Shown: positions 10,743 to 21,440 of the stretch, piece after piece
Layout of the letters: every line of letters begins with the position of its first letter
How positions within the stretch are numbered: position 1 is the first letter of the stretch
Assembly (NCBI GenBank): GCA_016617785.1
Contig: JADILM010000003.1
Coordinates: 1,674,001-1,738,000 of the forward strand
Origin: Sporobolomyces roseus
Taxonomy: Eukaryota > Basidiomycota > Microbotryomycetes > Sporidiobolales > Sporidiobolaceae
DNA length: 64,000 bases
Reading direction: 5' to 3'
Position numbers and translations under genes: made by a program
The notes under the pieces: model-generated
What the model saw: only the letters and a program-made list of their open reading frames with translations
The model's database searches: none
What the model was told of the DNA's origin: nothing

Positions 10743-13700
10743 TCAACGATGGGCGTCTGGAGAAGATGAATTAGCTGGAGATGGAGTCGTGTGGAAAGGG
10801 AATGTTGATCCTGGTCCTGGACTCGAAGCTTCGTGATCCATCGACGGGAGGTAAGGCAGTTGACGAGAGGGGTCTCCTTTCTGCTGTTGTTGAACGAAGT
10901 AGCTCGGGAGAACACTCGGAGTCGAATGATAGGAAGCGATCGAGGCTGAACTTGAAAGTACTGGATGACCACTCGGTGAAGGACCGTTTCCGAGTCGAGC
11001 ATGACCTGCAGCTGAGTACTGAGTGTTCGGATCATACTGGATTGGGGCAAGGGTAGGACCGGGAGAGCGAGCGTGAATGGGAGAAGAGGGAAGTTGATAA
11101 GGACTATATCGTTGTTCGTGATGAGGGGGACTCGCGACTCGTTGACGAGAATCGGACCGACTCGCGCTAGAGGCTGAAGGATTCCAAGGGAGATCCGTCG
11201 TTGAACCGGTAGCGAGTCCTTGCATGTTATTGATGAGGGAGCTGTCGAGGGAAGAGTGGCCGGTCGAAGGAGCGTGATAGTGCGAGTAGTGATTTCGATT
11301 CGACAGTGGAAGGGAAGCGACAGATCCTGCTCGATTCAGGTGAAGATCGATTTCGGCGAGTTCGTTTCGACTCCTTCGTTCTGGATCCGAGGAAGATGTC
11401 GCTTTGCTCGAGATTGAGAATGGTCGTCCACGAGCAGGAAAGATCCCAGAAGGTCCACCGTATTGCGAAGATTGACCGGTATCGGTTGATGAAACGGAAT
11501 GAACATCGTCGTCGTCGTCTCTCCTTCTCGCTTTGAATCGGGTCGACAGTAAAGCAGGGTAGTATCCTTCTCCACCTCCTCCATTTCCGCCAGCTCCTCC
11601 TCCTCCTGACATTCCGCCTGTTGATCTCGCTGCTGAAGGCGAAAGGTAGAGTTTGCTCGTGTCTTCGATGATTTGAGGCATTCTCTGTTGGACCATTCGA
11701 TCGCTCATAACTGCCCTTCCCTTTCCCTTGTCGACTACAGCACCACCTCCTCCACCTGGAGCTCCTCTCGCATGATTTGAAAAGTTGTGCAGAGGGTCGG
11801 CGGCTTCTTGCAATTGACTCTTCTTCTTCATGACTGCTCTTGCTCGTTCCCTCGCTGCCTGCTCCTTCGCTAATCGATTCGCTTTCTCCTGTTCCTTTGC
11901 CAACTTCTCTGCTTCCTTCTTTGCCTTCTTCGGATCGAGGGAGAGTACTGGAGATGCTTGAGTAGCGGCGGTAGCTGCTATCGAATTGTTCGAAGGGGAT
12001 CTTTTGAGCGGGTTGAGAGAAGTCGAAGATTGCATAGCGGGAGAGTTGGGGAAGGTCGGAGTCGAAGAGGAAGAAGACTTGTCGCCTCCGAAGAAACCCC
12101 ATTTCCCAGATTTCACCGACATTGACGAAGGGAGGGAAGATTCGATACCGAGTCCACCATTTTGTCGATTCGAGGAAGAAGGACCAGCGATAGGAGGGTT
12201 GACACTCGCGATACTGTCGACTCGGTTGAGTTGAGGTGAATCCATCGACTGGTAGATCGACGCGTTGTCTCCGTTTCCATAGTTGACCGGGAACGACATG
12301 ATGCTCGAAGCTCGGGTTGGTGCGATTCCTTCGAAGATTGAGCCATCGTAGAACGTCGAGGCAGCGATGGACGGCGCGATTGAAGGTCTCCGACCTGATC
12401 CACCGAATGAAGGTATCCGCATCGAAGCGTTCGAAGGATCGTTCGAACCCCATCCATTCTCGCCAGACCACATCGGATTCGGAGAGTGTGCCGAGGGAGA
12501 GAAGGAGTTGATAGAGCGTGCATCGGAGACACCTTCGGGGAACCCTTGTTGAGATGCGCCAGAGGGAGAAGAAGGAACGACTTGAACGGGATAGGTCGAG
12601 GAGAGAGCTGAGGTGCCGGAGAGTGTCGAACTGATCGAGTAACTTCGCTGCATGTTCTGTCCAGCATGTTGAGCAGGAAAATGATTCGAGTTCGAGTTGA
12701 AATGAGGTTGGGGAGGAATGGTATCGTGGGAATGAGAAGGAGGGATGTTTCGAGGTGAGGCTTGAGAAGGGGCGCCCATCGAGGAGAGTCCGTTCGTGTT
12801 GACGCTGAGATTCGAGCCATTTGCAGAGTAGTGCGAACCATTCGCTTGTTGTTGTTGACGCTGCCGCAGTTGTTGAGGAGAGTAAGGGGCAAATCTGTAA
12901 GCGACTTCTCGGAAGTAAGGGTGTTCGAGACATTGTTGAGTTGTCAGTCGAGCTTTCGGTTCGTAACGGAGTAGATCTTGAATACAGTCGATGAGCTGAA
13001 CCGGCACAACGTTGTGATCGAACAAGTTGGCGAACGTTCGAGGTACGATCTGTACGTGCGCAACCTCCTACATATCAGCAAGAAGTCACTTCTGATGCCC
13101 CAAGAAAGCTGAGACGCACCTTGGGGAACGAGAATCCGACATCTTTAGCCATTTTGATTCCCCTCGCCCAATTCCCTCCTCCTTTCACTCTCCCTCTCTC
13201 GTCTGTTCCATACTCTGTACTCGGATCTCCCAACACTTCACATATCTTGTAAACTTGATCCACCTCGCTATCTCCCGGAAATAGAGGTTTCAGAGTCAAT
13301 ACCTCGACCAAGATCGTCCCTAGTGCCCACATATCAACCGGTACTGAATAATCCCTCGATCTCAATAAGACTTCCGGTGCACGATACCATCGAGTAGAGA
13401 CGTATTCAGTGTAAGGAGGTTTCGAAGTGATTTCCCTCGCCAGACCGAAATCTGCGAGTTTGACGACTACTACTACATCCTTCTCTGGAGGTGTATTCGA
13501 GGGGGCGAAGAGGGAGGAAGCGGGATAATCGGCGAGTCCGGTAGTGGTGATGAGGAGGTTCTCGGGTTTCATATCTCGATGGAAGTAGCCGTAAGCGTGA
13601 ATGTGATTGAGCCCGCTCAGGATTTGGTAGAAAATCGAGGCGACGAGTCCTGAAGCGAGTGGTCGACCTTTTCTTGACTTTGTCAGTTGATACAGGTTGC

Positions 13701-14495
13701 CTTCCATGCACTCAAAGACGAAGTAGAGCTCGCGAGTTGTCGGAAGGAGGAAAGCGTCGTAAAGGGGAATGATATTTGGGTGCATCGGAATTTGTCGAAG
13801 TGACTGCTCGAACGGTTCGAATCAGCTTTCGCACCACTTCATGACGGGAACGGGATATCTACCTTGAGTTCTTTCAGTTTCATACACTCGTCCCAACCTC
13901 CATCGAAAGCTTTCTTCATCCTTTTGATCGCAACCAACTGCTTTCCCTTATACTCTGGTCGACTCGATGGACCCGGTGGCTGTGTCCCCGGCGGTACGTT
14001 CAGTGCCGAGTGCCAATCCGCCAACCATACCGTACCGAATGATCCATCTCCCACTTCTTTCAGAACTGTCCAATTTCGAGGTGCGAGAGGAGGTGGGAAA
14101 TCTCGTTGCCATTGAGGTTGCGAGCGATGTGATGTTGATATCGGAGGGATGGAAGACGAGGTCGAGATGATAGATTGACCTCCGGGAGAGATGGACATGC
14201 CATAACCTGAATCGGTTCCAGCTTGAGAAGAAGAGGAAGGGATCGGATGCGACATTCCAGATGGAATTTGCGAATTTGATCTTGATCCTCCTTGATCCAC
14301 GTTCCCGTTGACTTGGTACGAAGCAGAAGGAGAAAGAGTCGATCCTTTCCCTCCTCTGTAATCTGTCCAACCGTTGACTGCTGCCGCTACTCCACTACTT
14401 CCGACTCCTATCGAAACTTTGTTGAGTAATCCGTCGAGTGAACCTCCTCCGTTTACAGGTAAAGGTTGATGGTGTTGTGCCACAGTCGAGGACAT
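10743..14495 (-). CDS. Ime2/Crk1-type (RCK/MAK family) Ser/Thr protein kinase
   Basis: Three exons: 14495-13863, 13803-13120, 13067-10743; 1,213 residues. In other fungi such kinases (yeast Ime2, Ustilago Crk1) control meiosis, mating and morphogenesis. A disordered N-terminus of ~140 residues leads into the kinase domain: NWTVLKEVGDGSFGTVWLAD (Gly-rich loop), VAIKRMKK (ATP-binding Lys), FHRDMKPEN (HRD 286-288), LADFGLA (DFG at 329), then YTEYVSTRWYRAPEV with a TEY dual-phosphorylation motif (343-345). About 25 extra residues lie between HRD and DFG. After residue ~470 comes a >700-residue low-complexity tail rich in Ser, Pro, Gln and Gly, with a Lys/Glu/Ala/Arg helix (KKAKKEAEKLAKEQEKANRL). 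The tail is long for the family and probably regulatory. Confidence 0.9.
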
Positions 14496-15406
14496 ACGAC
14501 TGAGCTCCCTCGTTTGAATCGATCGAGACTAGACTAGCTTCTTCGCGCTGCTAAGTCTGAAAGGGCGAGGAATTAGTGTCGGGTTGTCCAACGACTGTCG
14601 ATTCTATAGAATACAGAACAGTCAGTAAGCACTCTAGAACATTCGTAGGTCATCCCGCTGCAGTTCCAGGTCGAGTGAGAGGAAGGGAACGCTAGTGTAG
14701 TTCTCCGAGTCGATTGATCTAACTCCCTTCAAACCGCCCGAGATTGACGAGAGAGCTTACCGGATCACTATGACTATAACCCTGAATGGTTCCCGCTGTA
14801 GTAAATCGTGCTAGATGTGGAAGGGAGATCGAGTCGGAAGAGGAGATAGTCGCGTTCTTGCAAGTTGAAAGGAGAGAGGGAGCGAAAGAGAGCAATACGA
14901 CGGCGGCTCGGTTCTGTTGTGCCTTGATGTCGAACTGTACAAGGGAGAAGTGTAAAAGCTGGTGGAGGTCGAAGTGGGTTCAATTGAACCTTAGCCTCCT
15001 TTTTGACGAAATTCTTCCTTCTCGACGGATTTGCGCGGGTCAGTTCCGTTCTCTTCTCTCTTTCGCTTCTCTCGCTGCTCTCTCGTACAGCTTACCCTGA
15101 TTGCCACGTTGACTTGGTCTCGCTCAATATCTACCCCGCCTTTCTCACGAAGAAGGTTTCGGCAAAAGTTTGAGCGAGGGTACAGTAGGAGAGTCGCAGT
15201 TCAGACAAGCGCACCAGCTTACAATCCCTCGACAGCAGCAATCGACAGCAGACAGCGACATCGAGACGATGGGCGAAAGGGAAACCAGTGATCTGGACAG
15301 AGGCCAATCGCAGTCGACTTGCGAAGGTAGACTATAAACGACAGCTTTCAACGAACAAACAACGACGTACAAGCTAGAGGGGTACACCATTCGACAGCAC
15401 AACATC
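14496..15406. other. Intergenic, ~910 bp, no gene seen
   Basis: Between the kinase ATG and the stop of the upstream coiled-coil gene, both minus strand. It probably contains a long kinase promoter or 5' leader, which would suit a developmentally regulated kinase (inference). Short open frames on both strands show no domain. Confidence 0.5.
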
Positions 15407-16895
15407 TCACAATACCCCAGCGTCGCCTGTAGGAGCCCACTTTGCAGCCGCTTCACTCATCGACATTTCGTTTTCTTCGTTGACTTTTCCTTGTTGGATC
15501 GTCTCGACTGTCATCGGGGTGAGTGGTAGAAGAAGGAATCATGTAAGATACTCAGTATCCGTAGTCATGTCGTCAAGATCGAGAATATATACAATTCGAG
15601 AGAAAGGTCGAAGCGAAGAAAGGAGGAAATGGCACTCACAGACTGTTATTCCGACTAGAAGACCAAGAACGGTGATGAAGAGGAAGGATCGGATCTATAC
15701 CATCAGAGTAACGTCAGTCTAGGCAATACCGGAACTTGCGAGGGCGTAGACGTACGAGATAATCACGCCAGTAAAGCTTGAGTTTCTGCCATCTCGAAAG
15801 CTTCTTCGCTCCACCCTGACCTCCCATCTCGGCAGCACTTAGTACGGCGAGAGGTTGACTCTCTTGACCGTCACCTTCTTCGCCGAGCTCGAGCTTGCCG
15901 TATTGAGTTCCGACGAGAGTCGTTGCGAAGGAAGTTCGAGTGCCTTGACGCGAGAGCTAGTACGAACGGGATGGTGAGCATAGCTGAGGCGTACAATGAG
16001 GCAGGAAGAGGGAGACTGACAGCCTCTCCAGCTTCTTTCTGCTTGCGGTGTTCATTCGCAGCGTCGTCGATGAGCTGAGAGAGTGAAGTGAAAGGGTTCT
16101 CGACGCAGACTCGTCCAGAATAGCTGTTCAGCTGTGCACCGCAAGACTTCCTTCAGTCAGCGAGATCAGGTTCGAGACTGTGAGAAGAAGCTATGGCCCA
16201 CCTCGATCAGCTCGACTCTCATCCCAATCCCATTCATAGCGCCTTCACAAGTCCTCTCAATCTGCCCTACATCCAAACCTACATTCTCACTTCTAACCCT
16301 ATCCTCCAACCTCCGTTTCGTACTATCCCTCGCCTCATATTCCTCTACGGCAGCTTGCTCAACTTTTTTGACATTCTGGCGAATCTCGAGTCGGAGCGTT
16401 TCGAGCTCTTCTTGGATCCGAGAGATCTCGGTGGGAAGTGCAGCAGCTTGTCCTTTCTCGGCGAGCGAGGAGAGGAGTGCGACTCGAGAAGTGAGGGTCG
16501 CGAGAGGTGCGGAAAGGGAGAGGATAAGACGTCCTGTGAGAGTAGTGAGCCCAGCGAGAGACTCGAGTTTCGAGAAGGGACAGGTCAAGCCGAGACCAAT
16601 GACTTCGTTGCGGAGTGATTCGAGGGTAAAGAGTTGAGTAGAAATCGTCGAGACGAGGGTTCGACAGTCGTTGGTCTGCGAGAGCCCAACGAACTAGCAA
16701 TGATCAGTCACTGCTTCTGATTATTGCGGAAGTATTGGAACTCACCTCTCTGAGTAAATCGTCAACAGTGGGTTCGACTTGAGCGATAGGAGGAATCGGT
16801 TGAGCGGCCTGAACAGTCCTCCCAGAGACAGTGCGAACTGGTTGCGAAGGAGGAGGAGGTGGAGGAGTCGGCAAGACGAGTGTAGGTGAAGCCAT
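15407..16895 (-). CDS. Unrecognised coiled-coil protein with C-terminal membrane segment
   Basis: I do not recognise the family. Six exons splice in frame: 16895-16746, 16693-16202, 16131-16021, 15956-15756, 15694-15640 and 15507-15407, total 369 residues, all introns GT-AG. The N-terminus is Pro/Val-rich (MASPTLVLPTPPPPPP). Residues ~50-230 are helical with heptad-like Leu/Ile spacing, including EISRIQEELETLRLEIRQ, which suggests a coiled coil. Near the C-terminus SRWQKLKLYWRDYLIRS precedes a single hydrophobic segment, FLFITVLGLLVGITVF, followed by ~35 polar residues. The layout fits a membrane-anchored tether or adaptor; this is inference only. It follows Mex67 in the same orientation with 280 bp between. 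Confidence 0.75.
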
Positions 16896-17175
16896 TCCTA
16901 TTGATCCTTGCAAAAAGTGAGTGGGAAGAGGAGGAGAAGAGAGGGAGACGAACCAAGAGGACGAAGAGCAAAAAAAGAGGAAGCTGCGCTCCGCGGACGA
17001 CGACGACGAAACAAAAGATAGTGGAAACGATTTGAACAGATGCATTGCTTAACGAGGTTTAACGAATTGAGAGTGTAGGGGATGTAATCTAATGTAGGGA
17101 GAAAGAGGGAAAGAGAGAAATCATTCACACAAAGAACGAGAAAACGAAGCCTCCTGTCCTTCCCTTCTTCCGTGC

Positions 17176-19572
17176 TTATACTCCTCCAACAGGCGGCATT
17201 CGACCATCTACGAATCCTTCCGCCGGGATTTGACCACCAGCGAACAGCGTCCTGAATTGGTTCAAAGCGATTTCGGGGTTCCAATTGTTCTGAGCGAGGC
17301 AGAGGTGGGCGTAAGGATAGGTGAGATTCGTCAGGGATTGTAGTTGGTGGATTAGGGATTGTTGAGGATCAGTCTGTGGGCGTCCCTCGAGTCGATCAGC
17401 TTTTCTGACAGGCGGAAAGATCGACGAGAAAGGGCTACATACGATTCCGTCTGCTCGTTCCTCTACCGGAGCTTGACCAGCGCCATTCGGAGTAGGAGGT
17501 AATTGACCGGGAGGTACTGAAGTTTGAGCGATTTCTTTCGGAGCTTTAGGTTGAGGAGGAGGTTTAGGTTTCGAGAACTCCAGATTCGAGTAGCCTCGGA
17601 CGGTGAGAAGGTCGGAGAGAATGATACAGGGCCAGCCGGCTAGTGCTGCTGAGGATTGTGGTGGTGCTGGAGCTAGGATGAAGGTACGAGAGAAAGATCG
17701 AATTCCTTTACTGGGGACTGTACGACGTCGATCCCGACTACATAAGCTCTGTAATCGAAGAGAGGATGCAAAGGCTTGACCAAACGTACATTCTGTGAAC
17801 TCTCCGTGTACGACTGCGTAAATGACCGTTTCCCCATCTTGACCAGGTCCTGGAGGTGCAAGTAAATTCGGCATTGTCCAGCTATCCCAAACAAACTTCG
17901 CAGGATCCGTCAAAGGATGTTCAGTCTTCGGTAGAGCCATAATCGATGAGATGACTGTTGAAGGGGTAACTCTCAAGGTGACGATCCTCTTAGCTGTACG
18001 TCTCAATAGAATGTTGAATCAGTTCAAGCCCGATGAAAACTAGATTCAAAGCCTGATAAACGTACCTTCTTGTTTAACCCTCATCAAGTTCCTCGATCCT
18101 TCACTCGTCAAATAATTCTTCCAATCCAATTTATGCTGATTCGGAAACCTCTTGTCTCCATTGATCCCGATCTTTTTCGCTCTCGCTCTCGAAGGGTGTG
18201 AGGTGTCGGCATGGAAAGAGAATGAACAGATGGGTGCGTAAGCCGTGAGGAGGGAAGGTCGATCCGAATCGAACGCTGCGAAGAACCTGTAATCATCGCA
18301 CATCTTCATCAGCTTTGTAAAATGGAGATGAGGATGTAAAGAGCGTACTTTGCGAGGAATCCACCAACGAAATCTCTTGCACCATCTGATTCAAAGAACC
18401 CATCTTTCAACTCCAGAGGAAAGACGACTGGTTCCCGTTTCGCAGCTGCTTTCGCCTTCTCACTCTTTACTTTCGAACTTAATCCTGGTCCTTCTGGTAA
18501 ATCTGTTCCGGACTGTCGGGCTTGAGTGACTTGGAATGCGATTGATGGGTCGAGAGGGGATTGGTCGAGTGTTCGTAAAGTCGCGAATCGTTTAGCCATT
18601 TCCCTACGTTCGAACGACACTAGTTCATGAGTCTCCCGAGTCTGGTGCATGAAGATCTAGCGCTGACGTACCTTTGATACACTTCTTCATTACCTCCCGA
18701 ATGACACATAGGATTCCCCTTCATCACCAATTCTTTCAGTTCACTCCATCCTTTCGGTTTCTTGTCCCCTCGTTTCTTTCCAACTAAGGGGGAGAATGGG
18801 TCGAGATTTGAGAAGGATGAGAGTCGATTTTGGGCGAATGAAACGTTTTGAATGTGTGGGAGAGAAGAGGTTAGGAAGAATGGGGAGAGGGGAAGGAGGG
18901 AGGTGAGATCGTTGTTGGCTAATGAGAGGGAGACGACCTGTACGTTCGAGGTGGAACCAACTCAGTAAAAGTATGACTGATGAGAGCTTTCGAACGTACA
19001 TCTGGAAACATTTCTTTCGCCAATTTCCAAATCGCACCTGCCATATTACTCGGAGCGCCTGGTTGACCTGGTGCGATCAACTTGTGTTCCTTCAACACTG
19101 GATCCTCTGCCATATTCTCCATATTCAACATCCTATCCGGTTGCGAGTATCGATTGAGGAGGAACAATCTCAAAGTATCAATAGTTGAACTCGAAGGTGG
19201 ATCTGAAGCTTTCGCTTTTCCCGTTGAATTCGATGGTAGAGATGAAGCACGAGATCCTCCTCCTCCTCCCATACGGTCTGATAAAGTGCCAGGTACGTTC
19301 CTACCTCTCGAAGGTCTCTCTCCCATTGGACCTGACCTAGCTTGTCTCCCTCTCCTCCTATTGACGGTTCCTTCTGATGCATCACTCATTCCTATATCTT
19401 CATCTACTCTTGCCCCTCTCTGTCCCCTCGCTTGCCTTGATCCTCTAGTTGAACCTCTTGCTCCGACTCCTCCTCGACCAGATCCTGAAGGTTGAGGATG
19501 ATTCGAGGTTGATCCAGATGGCTTTGGGAGAGCTGCTGCTAGTAATGCTGCTGCTGCTGAAGGTGTGGCCAT
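17176..19572 (-). CDS. MEX67: mRNA export receptor Mex67/NXF1
   Basis: Shuttling receptor that moves mRNPs through nuclear pores with an Mtr2/p15 partner. ATG 19572-19570 starts an Ala-rich segment and an Arg/Gly-rich stretch (GRGGVGARGSTRGSRQARG) suited to RNA or adaptor binding. Then a leucine-rich-repeat region (VVSLSLANNDLTSLLPL, then QNVSFAQNRLSSFSNLDPF), GWSELKELVMKGNPM at its end, an NTF2-like domain (FVGGFLAKFFAAFDSDRPSL, YAPICSFSFHAD, and the VYAVVHGEF strand read here as IYAVVHGEFTE), and a C-terminal UBA/TAP-C domain (QLQSLTNLTYPYAHLCL followed by AQNNWNPEIALNQF). Stop TAA at 17178-17176. Domain order matches the family. Multiple short introns; not every exon edge was fixed. Confidence 0.92.
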
Positions 19573-19778
19573 GCTTGGGGGAGAGTAAAAGGGGAGGAAG
19601 GAAGAAGGAGAAAGAAGCGGTGAAAAAAGGGGAAAGGTTAGAGTTGGATCAGCTGCTGGTCGAGTCTGGGGTGAATGGGTGTGCTTGGAGTAATTGCTGA
19701 CTGAGCAGAGTGAATGGTTTGAGAGAAAGCCAGTTCGCTTCTTTGTATCCTCGAGTTCATCTTTCATCAAGTCACATC
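19573..19778. promoter_or_regulatory. Divergent promoter region, MEX67 / LOA1-like
   Basis: Only 206 bp separate the two divergent start codons, so the core promoters and 5' UTRs of both genes must share this stretch. No individual element was identified. Confidence 0.5.
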
Positions 19779-21157
19779 ATGGAGAAGTATTCGAAATGGC
19801 GGGTGAGCGCTGTCTTCCTTCTTAATAGTACTCTAGGCTGACTTTCAGACTCTCCCTCAGGATGCCTCGACTGGAGTTGCACCTTTCTTATTACCACTCT
19901 CTCCAGCAACTACAGACTCTCCCTTAGCCCTAGTCGCACTCCCATTCGCATACCTGATAGCCACAATCAGGACTCTGCTCGTCGTCTTGCTCTTGCTCGC
20001 TCAGACGATCCTGGTTGAAGGAGTTTTATCAATCTTTGTAAGTTGTCCCCTCTCTCCCTCCCATACTTTCCGCGTTCTTCTTGAACTGATCTCGTGTCGT
20101 GAACCATGATAGATCTTTTATCCTCCGCTATACTCAGCACTGACAAGAGCGTCTAATGTCTCGATATCAAGAACGATTCTTTTCATTCTCGGAATCTTGA
20201 ACGTCTCTGTCGAAACTATCCTTCTCCGTAAAACTGGGTATGTCGCGTCATGCAATCAGTCGAGCGCTACTCATCACTGTTTCATGATCGAGAGATGCAG
20301 GCGATCACCTCCGACTGTACCCTTTGAACCGAGAAAAGGAGATTTGATCATTTCCAATTCTTCATCTTACGTAGACTTGCTCTATCTCTCCTTCAGGTGA
20401 GCCGTCCCTTTCTTGAATATCGATTAACAACTGCTGATAGCCGAGAAGAGACGGATCAGACACAATGTGACTTTCCTCCAACCTTTGATCGATTCGAACC
20501 AATCCATCTCTAGTTTCAAACGGATATCTCTCGTCCGCGCAGTCTGGATGAACGGTCGACTCCCAGTATCCGAGACGGTGGCTGGAAAGGGAGAGAGTTT
20601 GGAAGAAGCGATCAAGAATGCGAGAGGTCCAGTCGTGGTTTTCCCAGAGGTAAAGTCGGAACAGCTTCTCTCTATTCTTCGCGGATGAGACTGAATAGTA
20701 GCAAGTTGTTGAGCTTTAGGGTACAACCTCAAACAATCGAGCACTACTCAAATTCGCTTCCTTCTCCAACGCCTCAACGTCGAAACTCCCCTCATCCTCG
20801 AAAATCTACATCCTCACATTCAAGTACGTTCCACACCTCTCTCTCCCTTCTTCACCTCACTGACCCCTCTCCCACAGGTATTCGCCTCCAACCCGATTCA
20901 CCCCTTCTTTAACTCACCCAATCCCTTCCCATTCACCCCTCCTCGGTCCCCTCCCCCATTTATTCTCCACCCTCTCTTCACTCACGATCCAATCACTCGG
21001 TGTACGAAGACTACACGCTTCGGAGAGCCCCAAGAGGTTGGATTGGAAGGAAATTGAGGAGGTGTTGGCTAGTGCGGGTAGGTTGAAAAAGTTGGGAGCG
21101 TTGGGGTGGAAAGAGAAGGAAGGGTTCTTGGAGTTCAGGAGAGTGAAAGGTAGATAG
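19779..21157 (+). CDS. Loa1/Vps66-like lysophosphatidic acid acyltransferase
   Basis: Seven exons: 19779-19802, 19849-20037, 20113-20237, 20301-20396, 20451-20649, 20720-20823, 20878-21157; 338 residues in frame. Two hydrophobic segments near the N-terminus (LALVALPFAYLIATIRTLLV and IFYPPLYSALTR...ILFILGIL) suggest ER or lipid-droplet membrane attachment. The acyltransferase blocks are NSSSYVDLLYL (block I) and VVVFPEGTTSNNRALLKF (block III, FPEGT), the latter typical of the yeast Loa1 group, which acylates lysophosphatidic acid. Block I lacks the usual His of NHxxxxD; a Ser occupies that place. The fourth intron must use the acceptor GAAGAG at 20445-20450, because the more obvious GATAG nine bases earlier puts a stop in frame. 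Confidence 0.75.
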
Positions 21158-21440
21158 CGGGTGTTGGGGGAGAGTAGAGGAATAGGTGTAAGCTAGAGAA
21201 TCATAATGTTCAAATTTTAACAGGTCTTCGACTTCTCTCATTCTCGTTCTCGCCAATCAAGATCATCGATCATCGGTTCTCTCTAGCTCCTATCACTTCG
21301 TCTTCGTCGTCTTGCTCGGGAAAAAGGTGAAACACTTCCGCGGTCAATTTCGGAGGGAAAAAAACCCCAACCTCCTTTCTGTCTCCAATTCCCTCTTTCT
21401 CCTCTGTTCCTCCTCCGTGCCCCTCACTCTTCACAGATTC
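21158..21440. other. Intergenic, 283 bp
   Basis: Tandem-gene spacer. The last ~100 bases before the next ATG are pyrimidine-rich (TCTCC/CTTC runs), a common fungal 5'-leader feature. Nothing else seen. Confidence 0.45.

Noticed and set aside
11227..12933. 568-codon minus-strand open frame
   Set aside because: Shadow of the low-complexity kinase tail in another frame; Ser/Arg/Phe-biased, with no domain.
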